Counted from the stretch's first letter, positions 45,546 through 56,049 are shown. The stretch is 64,000 bases of DNA from Streptomyces rubrogriseus (GCF_027947575.1 NZ_CP116256.1:682001-746000), one strand, 5' to 3'. Notes: generated by a model from the sequence alone, not told the origin. Numbers and translations: made by a program.

Positions 45546-46043
45546 TCAGAACTGGCCGTTGCCGAGCAGTTCGCCGTCGGCATCGTAGATCGTGACGAGG
45601 CCGTTCTCGCTGTCCTTCCAGTCGGCGAACGCGGAGGCGATGAGCTTGGCCGGACCGGTGCCGGAGCCCATGATGCCGCCGGTGAAGTCGGTGTAGACGT
45701 CGGCGGCGTCGAGGATGTCGTTCTGCTCGTCGGCGCCCTGCACCTTGGTGACGTGGGAGACGGCGTCCTTCTCCTTGGGCGTCCCGTTCTTCTGCACGAA
45801 CGCCTTGAACTGCTCGGCCTGGGAGGCCTTCTCGACGGCCTTGTCCTCGGCGGGCTTCGCCTCGGAGGAGCCGTCCGTCTTCGCGCCGTCCGCGCCCGCG
45901 CCGTCCTGCTTCTCGCCCGCGCTCGCCGAGGTCCGGTCGTCGCTCTTGGCGTCGCCGTCCCCGTCGCCCGCGTTCGCCGACAGCGCGCCGATGACGGCGA
46001 TCCCCACCACGGCGCCCAGCGCGATCTTGGTCTTCATGCCCAT
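45546..46043 (-). CDS. Small exported or membrane-anchored protein of unknown function
   Basis: A 165-residue protein: short basic start, one hydrophobic helix (IALGAVVGIAVIGALSANA), an Asp/Glu/Lys/Ala-rich linker, then about 85 residues with FKAFVQKNGTPKEKDAVSHV, ILDAADVYTDFTGG and LIASAFADWKDSENGLVTIY. I do not recognise a family. The ATG at 46043 (MGMKTK) follows GGGGAGAGGA. It is divergent from the methylase-like gene, and the palindrome at 46135-46158 lies between their starts. Confidence 0.65.
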   Translation of the reverse strand: MGMKTKIALGAVVGIAVIGALSANAGDGDGDAKSDDRTSASAGEKQDGAGADGAKTDGSSEAKPAEDKAVEKASQAEQFKAFVQKNGTPKEKDAVSHVTKVQGADEQNDILDAADVYTDFTGGIMGSGTGPAKLIASAFADWKDSENGLVTIYDADGELLGNGQF

Positions 46044-46134
46044 GACGTCAGTCCTCTCCCCAGAGACGATCGGTCGGCCGTGAACCGAAGCTTGCCGCTT
46101 CGGCCGGCCCGATGGGTCAATCAGACCAGAGCTT

Positions 46135-46158
46135 GTGAACCGAGTCAACACGGTTCAC
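46135..46158. promoter_or_regulatory. Perfect inverted repeat in the methylase promoter region
   Basis: GTGAACCG-N8-CGGTTCAC at 46135-46158. A weaker relative, TGAACG-N11-CGTTCA, lies about 20 bp closer to the methylase start. Two related dyads in a divergent promoter suggest an operator for a dimeric regulator, possibly the helix-turn-helix part of the methylase-like protein itself. Confidence 0.55.
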
Positions 46159-46247
46159 GAGGTCGTGCGAGTACACGATGTGAACGGAGTCGGATCGCGT
46201 TCATCGGTAGGATCGGCCCCACACACCAGGACGAGGGGGCCCCGAGC

Positions 46248-48287
46248 GTGCAGGAAAACGGGACAGAGGTGACCGCCGCCGGTATCGCGCGGCTCGCCGG
46301 CGTCGGCCGCGCCGCCGTCAGCAACTGGCGCCGTCGGCACGCGGACTTCCCCAGACCGGTCGGCGGCACCGAGACCAGCCCGTCCTTCGCCCTCGCCGAC
46401 GTCGAGGCATGGCTGCGCGCCCAGGGCAAACTCGCCGAGGTCCCCCCGCGCGAACGTGTCTGGCAGCAACTGGCCGGCCACCCCGAGGGCCCGGTCGCCG
46501 CCCTGGTGCAGGCCGGCTGCGTCCTCCTGCTGATCCACGACCGCCCCACCCTCTGGCTGGACGCGAGCGCCGGCTCCGACGAACGCCTCGCCGACCTGCT
46601 GCCCGCCGCCCTCGACGAGGTGCTCGACGCCCGCTTCGGCACCGGCCCCCAGCGCGCCGTCACCACCCCGGCCGGCCCCCGGCTGCTCCCCTCCGCACCG
46701 CTCCTGCGCGGCGCCGCCGAACTCGCCGCCGGACCGGGCGCCCGCAAGGCGTACGAGTTCCTGCTCGGCCGGCACCTCGACGCCAATCCGCGGCAGTACA
46801 CGCTCACCCCGGACCCGCTCGCCGACCTGATGGCCGAACTCGCCGGTCCCGCCCGCACGGTGCTCGACCCCGCCTGCGGCACCGGCTCCCTGCTCCGCGC
46901 CGCTGCCGCCACCACCCGGCCCGGGCAGGAGCTGTGCGGCCAGGACAGCGACCCCGCGCTGGCCGCCCTGACCGCACTGCGGCTCGCCCTGAGCACGGAC
47001 GCCGCCGTGCGCATCGCCGCCGGTGACAGCCTGCGCGCCGACGCCCGCAGCGGCCTGCGCGCCGACGCCGCGCTGTGCCACCCGCCGTTCAACGAGCGCA
47101 ACTGGGGCCACGACGAACTCGCCTACGACCCCCGCTGGGAGTACGGCTTCCCGGCCCGCACCGAGTCCGAGCTGGCCTGGGTGCAGCACGCCCTGGCCCG
47201 GGTCAGGGACGGCGGCACCGTCGTCGTCCTGATGCCGCCCGCCGCGGCCTCCCGCCGCTCCGGCCGCCGGGTCCGCGCCGACCTGCTGCGCCGGGGCGCG
47301 CTGCACGCCGTGATCGCCCTGCCGGCCGGCGCGGCACCGCCGTACAACCTCCCCCTGCACCTGTGGGTGCTGCGCCGGCCCGAGCGGGCGCCCGCGCAGC
47401 CCGGGGTGCTGCTCGCCGACACGGGGCAGTTCGCCGGAGAGGGACGCGGCGGGCCGGACTGGCGGTCCGTGCGGGACGCCGTACTCGACGCCTGGACCGC
47501 GTTCGACCGCACCGGCCGGCTCGACGACCGGCCGGGCCTCGCCCGCTGCCTGCCCGTCATCGAACTCCTCGACGACGACGTCGACCTGGCCCCCGCCCGC
47601 CACCTGCCGCCCCCCACCGCCACCGGCGGCACCGAACGGCTCACGGACGTACGCGAGCGCCTCGACGAGACCCTGCGCCTGACCGCGGAGCTGACCCCCG
47701 CGGCCCCCGGCACCGGACGCGCCGCACCGCGCAGGCCGCTCACCACCGTCGGTGAACTCGCCCGCGGCGGCGCCCTCGTGCTGCGCACCGGCACGAACGG
47801 CGGCCACGCGCGCGTGCCCCTGCTCACCGACCACGACGTCCTCACCGGCACCGGCCCCTCGGGCACCCTCCCGGAGGGCGACGAGGAACCCGTCCTGACC
47901 GAACCCGGTGACGTCGTCGTGCCCGTCCTCGGCGGCGGCTCCGTCGCGCGCGTGATCGACGCGGACACGGCCGGCGCCGCCCTCGGGCGCAACCTCGTGC
48001 TCCTGCGCCCCGACCCCGCCGCCCTCGACCCCTGGTTCCTCGCCGGGTTCCTGCGCGGCACCGCCAACCACCGGCAGGCCAGCAGCTACGCCTCCACCGC
48101 CACCCGCCTCGACGTACGCCGCCTCCAACTGCCCCGGCTGCCCCTCGACGCCCAGCGCGGCTACGGCGACCGCTTCCGCGCCCTCGACGAGTTCGAGCGC
48201 GCACTGCGCCTCGCGGGCCGCCTGGGGGAGCAACTGGTACGGGGCATGTACGACGGACTCACGGACGGCACGGTCGCCCCCGACTGA
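46248..48287 (+). CDS. N6-adenine DNA methylase-like protein with N-terminal HTH and altered catalytic motif
   Basis: A 679-residue protein. Residues 5-60 are a helix-turn-helix of AlpA/MerR type (AAGIARLAGVGRAAVSNWRRR, then FALADVEAWLRAQGK). The HsdM-like fold has the SAM motif LDPACGTGSLLRAAA. Where active enzymes have N/D-PP-Y/F, this one reads CHPPFNERNW, with His for Asn. The C-terminal 200 residues resemble a target-recognition or HsdS-like half (GDVVVPVLGGGSVARVID, STATRLDVRRLQLPRLPL). No restriction subunit is adjacent. GTG 46248 follows GAGGGGG. It may bind DNA without methylating it. Confidence 0.8.
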   Translation: MQENGTEVTAAGIARLAGVGRAAVSNWRRRHADFPRPVGGTETSPSFALADVEAWLRAQGKLAEVPPRERVWQQLAGHPEGPVAALVQAGCVLLLIHDRPTLWLDASAGSDERLADLLPAALDEVLDARFGTGPQRAVTTPAGPRLLPSAPLLRGAAELAAGPGARKAYEFLLGRHLDANPRQYTLTPDPLADLMAELAGPARTVLDPACGTGSLLRAAAATTRPGQELCGQDSDPALAALTALRLALSTDAAVRIAAGDSLRADARSGLRADAALCHPPFNERNWGHDELAYDPRWEYGFPARTESELAWVQHALARVRDGGTVVVLMPPAAASRRSGRRVRADLLRRGALHAVIALPAGAAPPYNLPLHLWVLRRPERAPAQPGVLLADTGQFAGEGRGGPDWRSVRDAVLDAWTAFDRTGRLDDRPGLARCLPVIELLDDDVDLAPARHLPPPTATGGTERLTDVRERLDETLRLTAELTPAAPGTGRAAPRRPLTTVGELARGGALVLRTGTNGGHARVPLLTDHDVLTGTGPSGTLPEGDEEPVLTEPGDVVVPVLGGGSVARVIDADTAGAALGRNLVLLRPDPAALDPWFLAGFLRGTANHRQASSYASTATRLDVRRLQLPRLPLDAQRGYGDRFRALDEFERALRLAGRLGEQLVRGMYDGLTDGTVAPD

Positions 48288-48425
48288 GCCGCCCGCGCGG
48301 GCCGAGTGACCAGGACGACAACGGTTCGGTACAACCCGGGGCCGCTCGTCCGTGTCGGCCTATACGCTCGACTCCGCACCGGTCGCCCGGCGCACGTCCC
48401 TCTCATCAGGTCTCCAGGAGAAGTC

Positions 48426-49043
48426 ATGCACGGCCACGGCTATGCGCCGCCACCGCCGCCGCGCCGCCCCAGGACCGCGGTGCTGGTCCTGTCGCGCGTC
48501 TTCTTCGTGGCCCTGGCCCTGTTGAGCATCGGGTTCCTCGCCTGGATATCGACGCTGTACGCGGCCATCGTGAGCCGCCGGCCGCGCGACTGGTGGGTCT
48601 TCGCCGGGACCGCCGTCGCCCTGGTGGTCAGTTTCTGCTTCCTGGCCACCGACGACACCGACGACTTCAGCACCCCGGCCGGCACCACCGGCATGATCAT
48701 CCTGCTGCTCAACGCCTGCGTCTGCGCCGGGTACTTCCTCTACGCCGACATCAGCCACCACCGGCGGCCGCCCCACCCCGGCCACGTCGTTGCGATGCCG
48801 CCGCCCCCGGCGGCCGGGTACGGGCACCCGCAGCCCTCGTACCCCTACGCTCCGCCGCCCGTTGCCGCCCCCGTGCAGACGCCGGTCCCGCCCTACCAGG
48901 CCTCGCCGCCGCAGCACCCCGCGGCGCCCGCCCGCATCGACCAGGTCCGCGCCGAACTCGACGAACTCAGCGACTACCTGCGCAACCACGACGGCCGCGG
49001 CGGCAGCGACGGCCGCGACGGCGGCCACCGGGGCGGAAGGTGA
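48426..49043 (+). CDS. Membrane protein paired with the kinase gene
   Basis: A 205-residue protein: a Pro/His-rich start (HGHGYAPPPPPRRP), three hydrophobic helices (VLVLSRVFFVALALLSIGFL, WVFAGTAVALVVSFCFLA, MIILLLNACVCAGYFLYA), a 60-residue Pro/Tyr/Gln-rich tail, and a short acidic helix (QVRAELDELSDYLRNHDG) before a Gly/Asp/Arg end. No family recognised. CAGGAGA lies 5 nt before the ATG. Its stop overlaps the kinase GTG by 4 bp, so it may be the kinase's membrane partner or substrate. Confidence 0.75.
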   Translation: MHGHGYAPPPPPRRPRTAVLVLSRVFFVALALLSIGFLAWISTLYAAIVSRRPRDWWVFAGTAVALVVSFCFLATDDTDDFSTPAGTTGMIILLLNACVCAGYFLYADISHHRRPPHPGHVVAMPPPPAAGYGHPQPSYPYAPPPVAAPVQTPVPPYQASPPQHPAAPARIDQVRAELDELSDYLRNHDGRGGSDGRDGGHRGGR

Positions 49044-50571
49044 CCGTGGCGGCCGGACGCGTCGTCGCCGGCCGGTACGAGCTGTCCACGCTCATCGGCC
49101 AGGGCGGCATGGGACAGGTCTGGACGGCCTACGACCGGCGCCTGGACCGGCGCGTGGCGGTGAAGCTGCTGCGCCCCGACAAGGTCGCCGGGGCGGAGGC
49201 CGACGAACTGCGCCGCCGGTTCGTGCGCGAGTGCCGCATCACCGCGCAGGTCGACCACCCCGGCCTGGTCACGGTGCACGACGCGGGCAGCGAGGGCGAG
49301 GAGCTGTTCCTCGTCATGCAGTACGTGGACGGCGCCGACCTCTCCGACCACCTCGCCGAGCACGACCCCTACCCGTGGCAGTGGGCCGTCGCGGTCGCCG
49401 CCCAGCTGTGCGCCGTCCTCAGCGCCGTGCACGCCGTGCCGATCGTCCACCGCGACCTCAAGCCGCGCAACGTCATGGTCAAGCAGGACGGCACCGTCAC
49501 CGTCCTCGACCTCGGCGTCGCCTCCGTCATGGACGCCGACACCACCCGCCTCACCCACACCGGCACCCCCATCGGCTCGCCCGCCTACATGGCGCCCGAG
49601 CAGGCCATGGGCGGCGCCGTCGGCCCGTACACCGACCTGTACGCACTCGGCGTACTGCTGCACGAACTGCTCAGCGGCGACGTCCCGTTCGCGGGTTCCA
49701 CGGCGCTCGGCGTACTGCACCGGCACCTGTACGAGCCCCCGCTGCCGGTGCGCCGCGTCCGCCCCGAGGTCCCGGAGGCGCTGGAAGCCCTGGTCCTGCG
49801 CCTGCTCGCCAAGGACCCGCAGCACCGCCCCGACTCCGCGCAGGAGGTCTACGAGCACCTCGCGCTGCTGCTGCCGGCGCTCGGCGTGCCCACCGGCGGC
49901 CCCCTGGACCCCACCCGCCCCTTCGTGCGCCCGCACGCCCCTGGCCCGACCGCGCCCGCACCCCCGCGCCGCAACCGGCCCCCGTAGCGCCCGCCGCCGA
50001 GGCCGCCAAGCCGGACGTCGCCCGCGCCGTCGACGACGTCAAGCGCCTCCTCGGCGAGGGCCGCATCACCCAGGCCGTCGACGTCCTCGGCGCGATCCTG
50101 CCCGCCGCCGCCGAACAGCACGGCGAACGCTCCCCGGTCGTGCGCACCCTGCGCAGGCAGTACGCGGCGACCCTCATGGACGACGGCCAGTACCGGCGCG
50201 CCCTGCCCGAACTGCGCCGCCTCGCCGACGAACGCGCCGCCGAGGCCGGCCAGGCCGACCCGCAGTGCCTGCGCCACCGCTACGACGCGGCCCAGTGCCT
50301 GGAACAGCTCGGCGAACCGGCCGCCGCCCTCGCCGAGTACCGGGCGCTGCTGCCGTACTACGAGAACCAGTACGTGGCCGGCGACCCCGACCTGGCCCAC
50401 GACGTCCGCCGCCGCATCGGCCACCTCCTGCTCGCCCTCGGCGACCGCGCCGCCGCCCACGACACGCTGGCCCGGCTGCTGCACGACGTGGAGCGCGTCC
50501 ACGGCCCGGGCCATCCGCTCGCGGCCGACGTCCGGCGCACGCTCCAGTGGCTGGGCCGGATGCACGGCTGA
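49040..50571 (+). CDS. PknB-type Ser/Thr protein kinase with C-terminal TPR-like region, frameshifted between domains
   Basis: The kinase domain (residues about 10-275) has LIGQGGMGQVW, the ATP Lys in VAVKLL, catalytic VHRDLKPRNVMV, DLG in place of DFG, and YMAPEQAMGG. It has no membrane helix. In the start frame a stop occurs at 49985, just after RRNRPP. Adding one C to the CCCCC run at 49961-49965 continues into APQPAPVAPAAEAAK and a 180-residue helical repeat region ending at 50571 (QYRRALPELRRLADERAAEA, ALAEYRALLPYYENQ). The repaired length is 510 residues. Its GTG overlaps the preceding membrane protein gene. Confidence 0.78.
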
Positions 50572-50722
50572 CCCCCGCCGCCAAGCGGACCGGGCCCGAG
50601 GCGGTGCCCGAAGTCCTGATGAATCGTTGGTCCAATGGGTTGGCCAGAGCCGGGCCACTGCCTAACATCGATCATCGCAAGACTTTGTGCACCGTCGCAC
50701 AATCTCCAAACGGGAGGTTCCC

Positions 50723-51376
50723 TTGCACCGCCGCAGCCGCCGTCGCCCCGCGCTTCTCCTCACCGCCGCGATCGCCGCAGCGGCCCCCCTGCTCGCCGCC
50801 TGCGGCAACGACGCGCATCCGGGCGCGGCGGCCGTCGTCGGCGACCAGCGGATCACCGTCGCCCAGCTGGAGAGCCGCGTCGACGAGGTGCGCGAGGCAC
50901 AGCGCGCCGCCGTCCCGGACGACACCCAGTACCAGCAGGTCGTCGCCCGGACCGGCACCCTCACCCGCGACACCCTGCACGGCATGGTCCTCGACCGGGT
51001 CCTGCACCGCGCCGCCCAGGACGCCGGGGTGAGCGTCAGCCGCAAGGAAGTGCAGGACATGCGAGGCGAGCTGGAGAAGCAGGCCGGCGGTCCCGAGCAG
51101 CTGGAGACGGTCTGGCTCCAGCAGTACGGCGTCGCCCCCGACCGCCTCGACGACAACCTCCTCGTCCAGATCGAGGCCCAGAAGCTCGCCCAGAGCCTCG
51201 GCACCGACACCAGCCGCCCCGAGTTCTGGCAGGCCCTGTCCGAGGCCTCCAAGAAGCTCGACGTCGACCTCAACCCGCGCTACGGCGCCTGGGACGTCCA
51301 GAAGAGCAGCCGCGTCGACACCCGGACACCGTGGGTGCGGGAGATCACGGCCGCGGGGTCCCAGCAGCCGGCTTAG
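50723..51376 (+). CDS. SurA-like chaperone-domain lipoprotein
   Basis: A 217-residue lipoprotein: signal peptide with lipobox LAAC near residue 28, then a SurA N-terminal-type helical domain (AAVVGDQRITVAQLESRVDE, LHGMVLDRVLHRAAQDAGVS, LDDNLLVQIEAQKLAQ). No PPIase domain follows, so it is a chaperone-like holdase rather than an isomerase. The unusual TTG at 50723 is chosen because GGGAGG lies 6 nt upstream and it begins the signal peptide; the ATG at 50687 lacks a site. It is followed by mazG after 76 bp. Confidence 0.75.
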   Translation: MHRRSRRRPALLLTAAIAAAAPLLAACGNDAHPGAAAVVGDQRITVAQLESRVDEVREAQRAAVPDDTQYQQVVARTGTLTRDTLHGMVLDRVLHRAAQDAGVSVSRKEVQDMRGELEKQAGGPEQLETVWLQQYGVAPDRLDDNLLVQIEAQKLAQSLGTDTSRPEFWQALSEASKKLDVDLNPRYGAWDVQKSSRVDTRTPWVREITAAGSQQPA

Positions 51377-51452
51377 CGCCCCTGAGCAGCGGCGATACGG
51401 CCCCCTGTGGACAACTCGGGGGGCCGTCGGCGGCGTGCGTTAGGTTCGAGGA

Positions 51453-52430
51453 GTGAACGCAACCACCGCCGGCCCGACCACCCCCGACCAGGGCCGCATC
51501 GTCCTGCTCACCACCAGCCACCGCGTCGCCCCCGGCCTGCTGTCCTGGCCCGCCTGGCAGGCCCTGCGCACCGCCGACCGCGTCCTGTGTGCCGACGGAG
51601 CCCACCCCCAGCTGCCCTACCTGCGCGAGGCGGGGATACGGGTCGAGGAGACGGCCCCGACCGCCGAGGAACTGGTGGACGACTGCGCCGGCGGCCGTAC
51701 CGCGGTGGTCGTCGCGACCGGCGAGGGCGAGCCCGCGCTCACCGACTCACTGGCCCGTCTCGCCGGCTCCGGACGGGTCCGGATGCCCGACCTCGAGCTG
51801 CTCCCCGCCTCCTACGACCTCCCGGGCGCCCGCCTCCTCGACCTCGTCCAGGTCATGGACCGCATCCGCCTCGAATGCCCCTGGTCCTCGCAGCGCACCC
51901 ACAAGGGGCTGGCCAAGTACGCCATCGAGGAGGCGTACGAACTCGTCGAGGCCATCGAGGACGGCGACCGCGACGAGCTGCGGGAGGAGCTGGGAGACGT
52001 GCTCCTCCAGGTCGTCTTCCACGCCCGCATCGCCGAGGAGGACCCCGACGCCCCGTTCTCCGTGGACGACGTGGCCGGCACCATCGTCGACAAGCTCGTC
52101 CACCGCCACCCGCACGTCTTCGGCGACGAGACGGCCGACACCCCCGAGGAGGTCCGCGCCCACTGGCTGCGCACCAAGGCCGCCGAGAAGCAGCGCACCT
52201 CGGTCACCGAGGGCGTCCCCCTCGGCCAGCCCGGCCTGGCCCTCGCCGCCAAGCTCCACTCCCGGGTCCGCACCGCGGGCCTCGACGTCCCGCTGCCGAC
52301 CGGCGAGGGCATCGGCTACGACCTGCTCGCCCTCGCCGCCCGCGCCGAGTCCGAGGGCACCGACCCCGAGGCGGCCCTGAGAGCGGCAGCCCGCGCCTAC
52401 CGGGACGCGATCCGGGCGGTCGAGGGATGA
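51453..52430 (+). CDS. mazG: MazG-type nucleoside triphosphate pyrophosphohydrolase
   Basis: Hydrolyses NTPs to NMP and PPi, cleaning damaged or surplus nucleotides. 325 residues. The N-terminal 120 residues are a partial tetrapyrrole-methylase-like fold (RIVLLTTSHRVAPGLLSW, VVVATGEGEPALTDSL), as is usual in actinobacterial MazG. The catalytic MazG part has CPWSSQRTHKGLAKYAIEEAYELVEAIEDGD, then ELREELGDVLLQVVFHA (EExxE...ExxD metal motif) and HRHPHVFGDE. GTG 51453 has TAGGTT 7 nt upstream, so the mRNA may be leaderless. The P450 gene overlaps its stop. Confidence 0.93.
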   Translation: MNATTAGPTTPDQGRIVLLTTSHRVAPGLLSWPAWQALRTADRVLCADGAHPQLPYLREAGIRVEETAPTAEELVDDCAGGRTAVVVATGEGEPALTDSLARLAGSGRVRMPDLELLPASYDLPGARLLDLVQVMDRIRLECPWSSQRTHKGLAKYAIEEAYELVEAIEDGDRDELREELGDVLLQVVFHARIAEEDPDAPFSVDDVAGTIVDKLVHRHPHVFGDETADTPEEVRAHWLRTKAAEKQRTSVTEGVPLGQPGLALAAKLHSRVRTAGLDVPLPTGEGIGYDLLALAARAESEGTDPEAALRAAARAYRDAIRAVEG

Positions 52431-53728
52431 CCGGCAGCTCTTCCGCCCCGGTCCCCGAGCTGTTCAGCTGGGAGTTCGCGAGCGACCCTTACCCCGCCTA
52501 CGCCTGGCTGCGCGAGCACGCCCCCGTGCACCGCACCCGGCTGCCCAGCGGAGTGGAGGCGTGGTTGGTCACCCGGTACGCCGACGCGAAAGAGGCGCTC
52601 GCCGACCCGCGGCTGTCCAAGAACCCGGCGCACCACGACGAGCCCGCGCACGCCAAGGGCAAGACCGGCATCCCGGGGGAGCGCAAGGCCGAGCTGATGA
52701 CCCATCTGCTCAACATCGACCCGCCCGACCACACCAGGCTGCGACGACTGGTCAGCAAGGCGTTCACGCCCCGCCGCGTGGCCGAGTTCGCGCCCCGGGT
52801 GCAGGAGCTGGCCGACGGTCTCATCGACCGGTTCGCGGCCACCGGCTCCGCCGACCTGATCCACGATTTCGCCTTCCCGCTGCCCATCTACGCCATCTGC
52901 GACCTGCTCGGCGTCCCCCGCGAGGACCAGGACGACTTCCGGGACTGGGCGGGCATGATGATCCGTCACCAAGGGGGCCCGCGGGGCGGCGTCGCCCGGT
53001 CGGTGAAGAAGATGCGCGGCTACCTCGCCGACCTCATCCACCGCAAGCGCGCCGCGCTGCCGCCCGAGCCCGCCCCCGGCGAGGACCTCATCTCCGGTCT
53101 GATCCGCGCCTCCGACCACGGCGAGCACCTCACCGAGAACGAGGCCGCGGCCATGGCCTTCATCCTGCTCTTCGCGGGATTCGAAACCACCGTCAACCTG
53201 ATCGGCAACGGCACCTACGCGCTGCTCACCCACCCCGGGCAGCGGGAGCGGCTGCAGACCTCGCTGGCCGCGGGGGAGCGCGGCCTGCTGGAGACCGGCG
53301 TCGAGGAACTTCTGCGCTACGACGGCCCGGTGGAGCTGGCCACCTGGCGCTTCGCCACCCGGCAGCTGACCATCGGCGGCCAGGACGTCGCGGCCGGCGA
53401 CCCGGTCCTCGTCGTCCTGGCCGCCGCCGACCGGGACCCGGAGCGGTTCACCGACCCGGACACCCTGGACCTCGCCCGCCGCGACAGCCAGCACCTCGGG
53501 TACGGCCACGGCATCCACTACTGCCTCGGCGCCCCGCTCGCCCGGCTGGAGGGCCAGACGGCGCTGGCCACGCTGCTGACCCGGCTGCCGGACCTCCGTC
53601 TCGCCGCCGACCCGGCCGAACTCCGGTGGCGCGGCGGCCTCATCATGCGAGGTCTGCGCACCTTGCCCGTCTCGTTCACGCCGCCCGCGTCATCGGCCGG
53701 CAACGGTCCGTCGCCGACGCAAAAGTGA
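52427..53728 (+). CDS. Cytochrome P450, CYP107 family (CYP107U-like)
   Basis: A soluble 433-residue haem monooxygenase. The I-helix is LLFAGFETT, the K-helix ExxR is in EELLRYDGP, and the haem Cys is in LGYGHGIHYCLGAPLAR (Leu for the usual Phe at the start of the motif). From memory, the S. coelicolor P450 at this position is CYP107U1, linked to sporulation; the assignment here rests on gene order and general similarity. The ATG overlaps the mazG stop by 4 bp. No ferredoxin gene is adjacent. Confidence 0.88.
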   Translation: MTGSSSAPVPELFSWEFASDPYPAYAWLREHAPVHRTRLPSGVEAWLVTRYADAKEALADPRLSKNPAHHDEPAHAKGKTGIPGERKAELMTHLLNIDPPDHTRLRRLVSKAFTPRRVAEFAPRVQELADGLIDRFAATGSADLIHDFAFPLPIYAICDLLGVPREDQDDFRDWAGMMIRHQGGPRGGVARSVKKMRGYLADLIHRKRAALPPEPAPGEDLISGLIRASDHGEHLTENEAAAMAFILLFAGFETTVNLIGNGTYALLTHPGQRERLQTSLAAGERGLLETGVEELLRYDGPVELATWRFATRQLTIGGQDVAAGDPVLVVLAAADRDPERFTDPDTLDLARRDSQHLGYGHGIHYCLGAPLARLEGQTALATLLTRLPDLRLAADPAELRWRGGLIMRGLRTLPVSFTPPASSAGNGPSPTQK

Positions 53729-53871
53729 CACGCGCTCACCTCTGTGATCTTCACGTGATCTGCGCGGCATGAACTTGTGACAAGCGATGATCTCCCTATA
53801 CGTTCACGGATCAGCGTGGTGTCGAGCGTCATCCGCCGCGCGGTCCCCGTCGTCTCGTGAAAGGTCGTCGC

Positions 53872-54900
53872 ATGCTCTCCGGGAACGGTCGTCACCGCCG
53901 CCCCCGCCAGGCACCCGCACTGGTCGTCGCCGCCGGAGTGACCGGCTCCGCCATCGCGATCCCGCTGCTCGGCGCCACCGGCGCGCACGCGGCCGACTCG
54001 GCGAACTGGGACCAGGTCGCCGAGTGCGAGACCGGCGGCGCCTGGAGCCAGAACAGCGGCAACGGCTACTACGGCGGCCTGCAGCTGTCCCAGGAGTCCT
54101 GGGAGCAGTACGGCGGTCTGGACTACGCCCCCAGCGCCGACCAGGCCAGTCGCTCCCAGCAGATAAGAATCGCCGAGAAGATACACGCGGCCCAGGGCAT
54201 CGCCGCCTGGCCGACCTGCGGTCTGCTCGCCGGCCTGGGCAGCGGCTCCGGGGGCACGGGCGACGGCTCCGGCACGGCCGGTGACGGGGCGTCGGAAGGT
54301 TCGGACGCCTCGGGGGAGCAGGACACCACCAAGTCGTCCGAATCGCCCGCGACCACCGAAACGCCCGAGTCGTCCCAGTCATCCGAGTCGTCCGGCTCGT
54401 CCGAGGCGCCGGAGTCGACGTCCGGGGCGTCCTCTTCGTCCCCCTCGCCCTCTTCTTCGCCGTCTTCGTCGTCTGACACCCCGTCCGACGGTTCGAGCGG
54501 GGCGTCGGGCGACTCGTCCGACGGTGCGGACCAATCCGCCAAGCCGGACACTTCCGCCGAATCCGACCCCTCCGGCAGTGCCGAACGGCAGGGCACCGAG
54601 GGCTCGTCCGGCTCCGGCAAGCACCGCGGCGGCAGCGCGGACGAGGGTGCGACGGGAGAGGGCCGTACGGACCCGACGTCGGGCCGGCACGCCTCGCGCG
54701 ACGGTGGCGAGCGAGAGGCCGGGGACGGGCGTTACGTCGTCCGCACCGGCGACAGCCTCTGGGCCATCGCCGACTCCCTTGACGTCGACGGCGGGTGGCA
54801 CGCGCTCTACGCCGACAACGAGGCCGTCGTCGGCGCCGACCCCGACCACATCCTGCCCGGTCAGACGCTCACGGTCACGGGCGAATCGGGCGAAAAGTAG
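53872..54900 (+). CDS. Resuscitation-promoting factor with LysM domain (RpfC-like)
   Basis: A 342-residue secreted muralytic enzyme acting on spore or cell-wall peptidoglycan. The signal peptide ends near GAHAADS. The Rpf domain has NWDQVAECETGGAWSQNSG (catalytic Glu in AECE), GYYGGLQLSQESW and AWPTCG. A 150-residue Ser/Glu/Gly/Thr low-complexity linker leads to a C-terminal LysM (RYVVRTGDSLWAIADSLDV, ILPGQTLTV). The ATG at 53872 has AAAGG 8 nt upstream; GTG 53857 has none. A paralogue follows 353 bp downstream. Confidence 0.9.
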   Translation: MLSGNGRHRRPRQAPALVVAAGVTGSAIAIPLLGATGAHAADSANWDQVAECETGGAWSQNSGNGYYGGLQLSQESWEQYGGLDYAPSADQASRSQQIRIAEKIHAAQGIAAWPTCGLLAGLGSGSGGTGDGSGTAGDGASEGSDASGEQDTTKSSESPATTETPESSQSSESSGSSEAPESTSGASSSSPSPSSSPSSSSDTPSDGSSGASGDSSDGADQSAKPDTSAESDPSGSAERQGTEGSSGSGKHRGGSADEGATGEGRTDPTSGRHASRDGGEREAGDGRYVVRTGDSLWAIADSLDVDGGWHALYADNEAVVGADPDHILPGQTLTVTGESGEK

Positions 54901-54980
54901 GGGGAGTTCGCGTCACGGTTAGAGACCGTATGTCCCTTTTGGATCTCGTGAGAGATAGGTCTCAGAAGCCGTGATCGTCT

Positions 54981-55010
54981 TTGAAAATCCGCGGAGCGCG
55001 TGTCTACGGT
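54981..55010 (+). promoter_or_regulatory. Candidate promoter for the second rpf gene
   Basis: TTGAAA (54981-54986) and TACGGT (55005-55010) are spaced by 18 bp and lie about 30 bp before the riboswitch. A GAGACC/GGTCTC dyad is found just upstream (54921-54963). The assignment is by eye. Confidence 0.35.
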
Positions 55011-55041
55011 CATGACCGCTCGCCACCGCGGGCCCCGACAG

Positions 55042-55982
<941 letters not shown>

Positions 55983-56003
55983 GCGGCGGCGGTCCCGCGA
56001 CTC

Positions 56004-56049
56004 CCGCCCCGGTGCGTGTTCCCCCGTACGCACCGGGGCGGGACTTTTC
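56004..56049 (+). terminator. Rho-independent terminator of rpfA
   Basis: A perfect 15-bp stem (56004-56018 with 56029-56043), a 10-nt loop, then ACTTTT. Confidence 0.93.
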
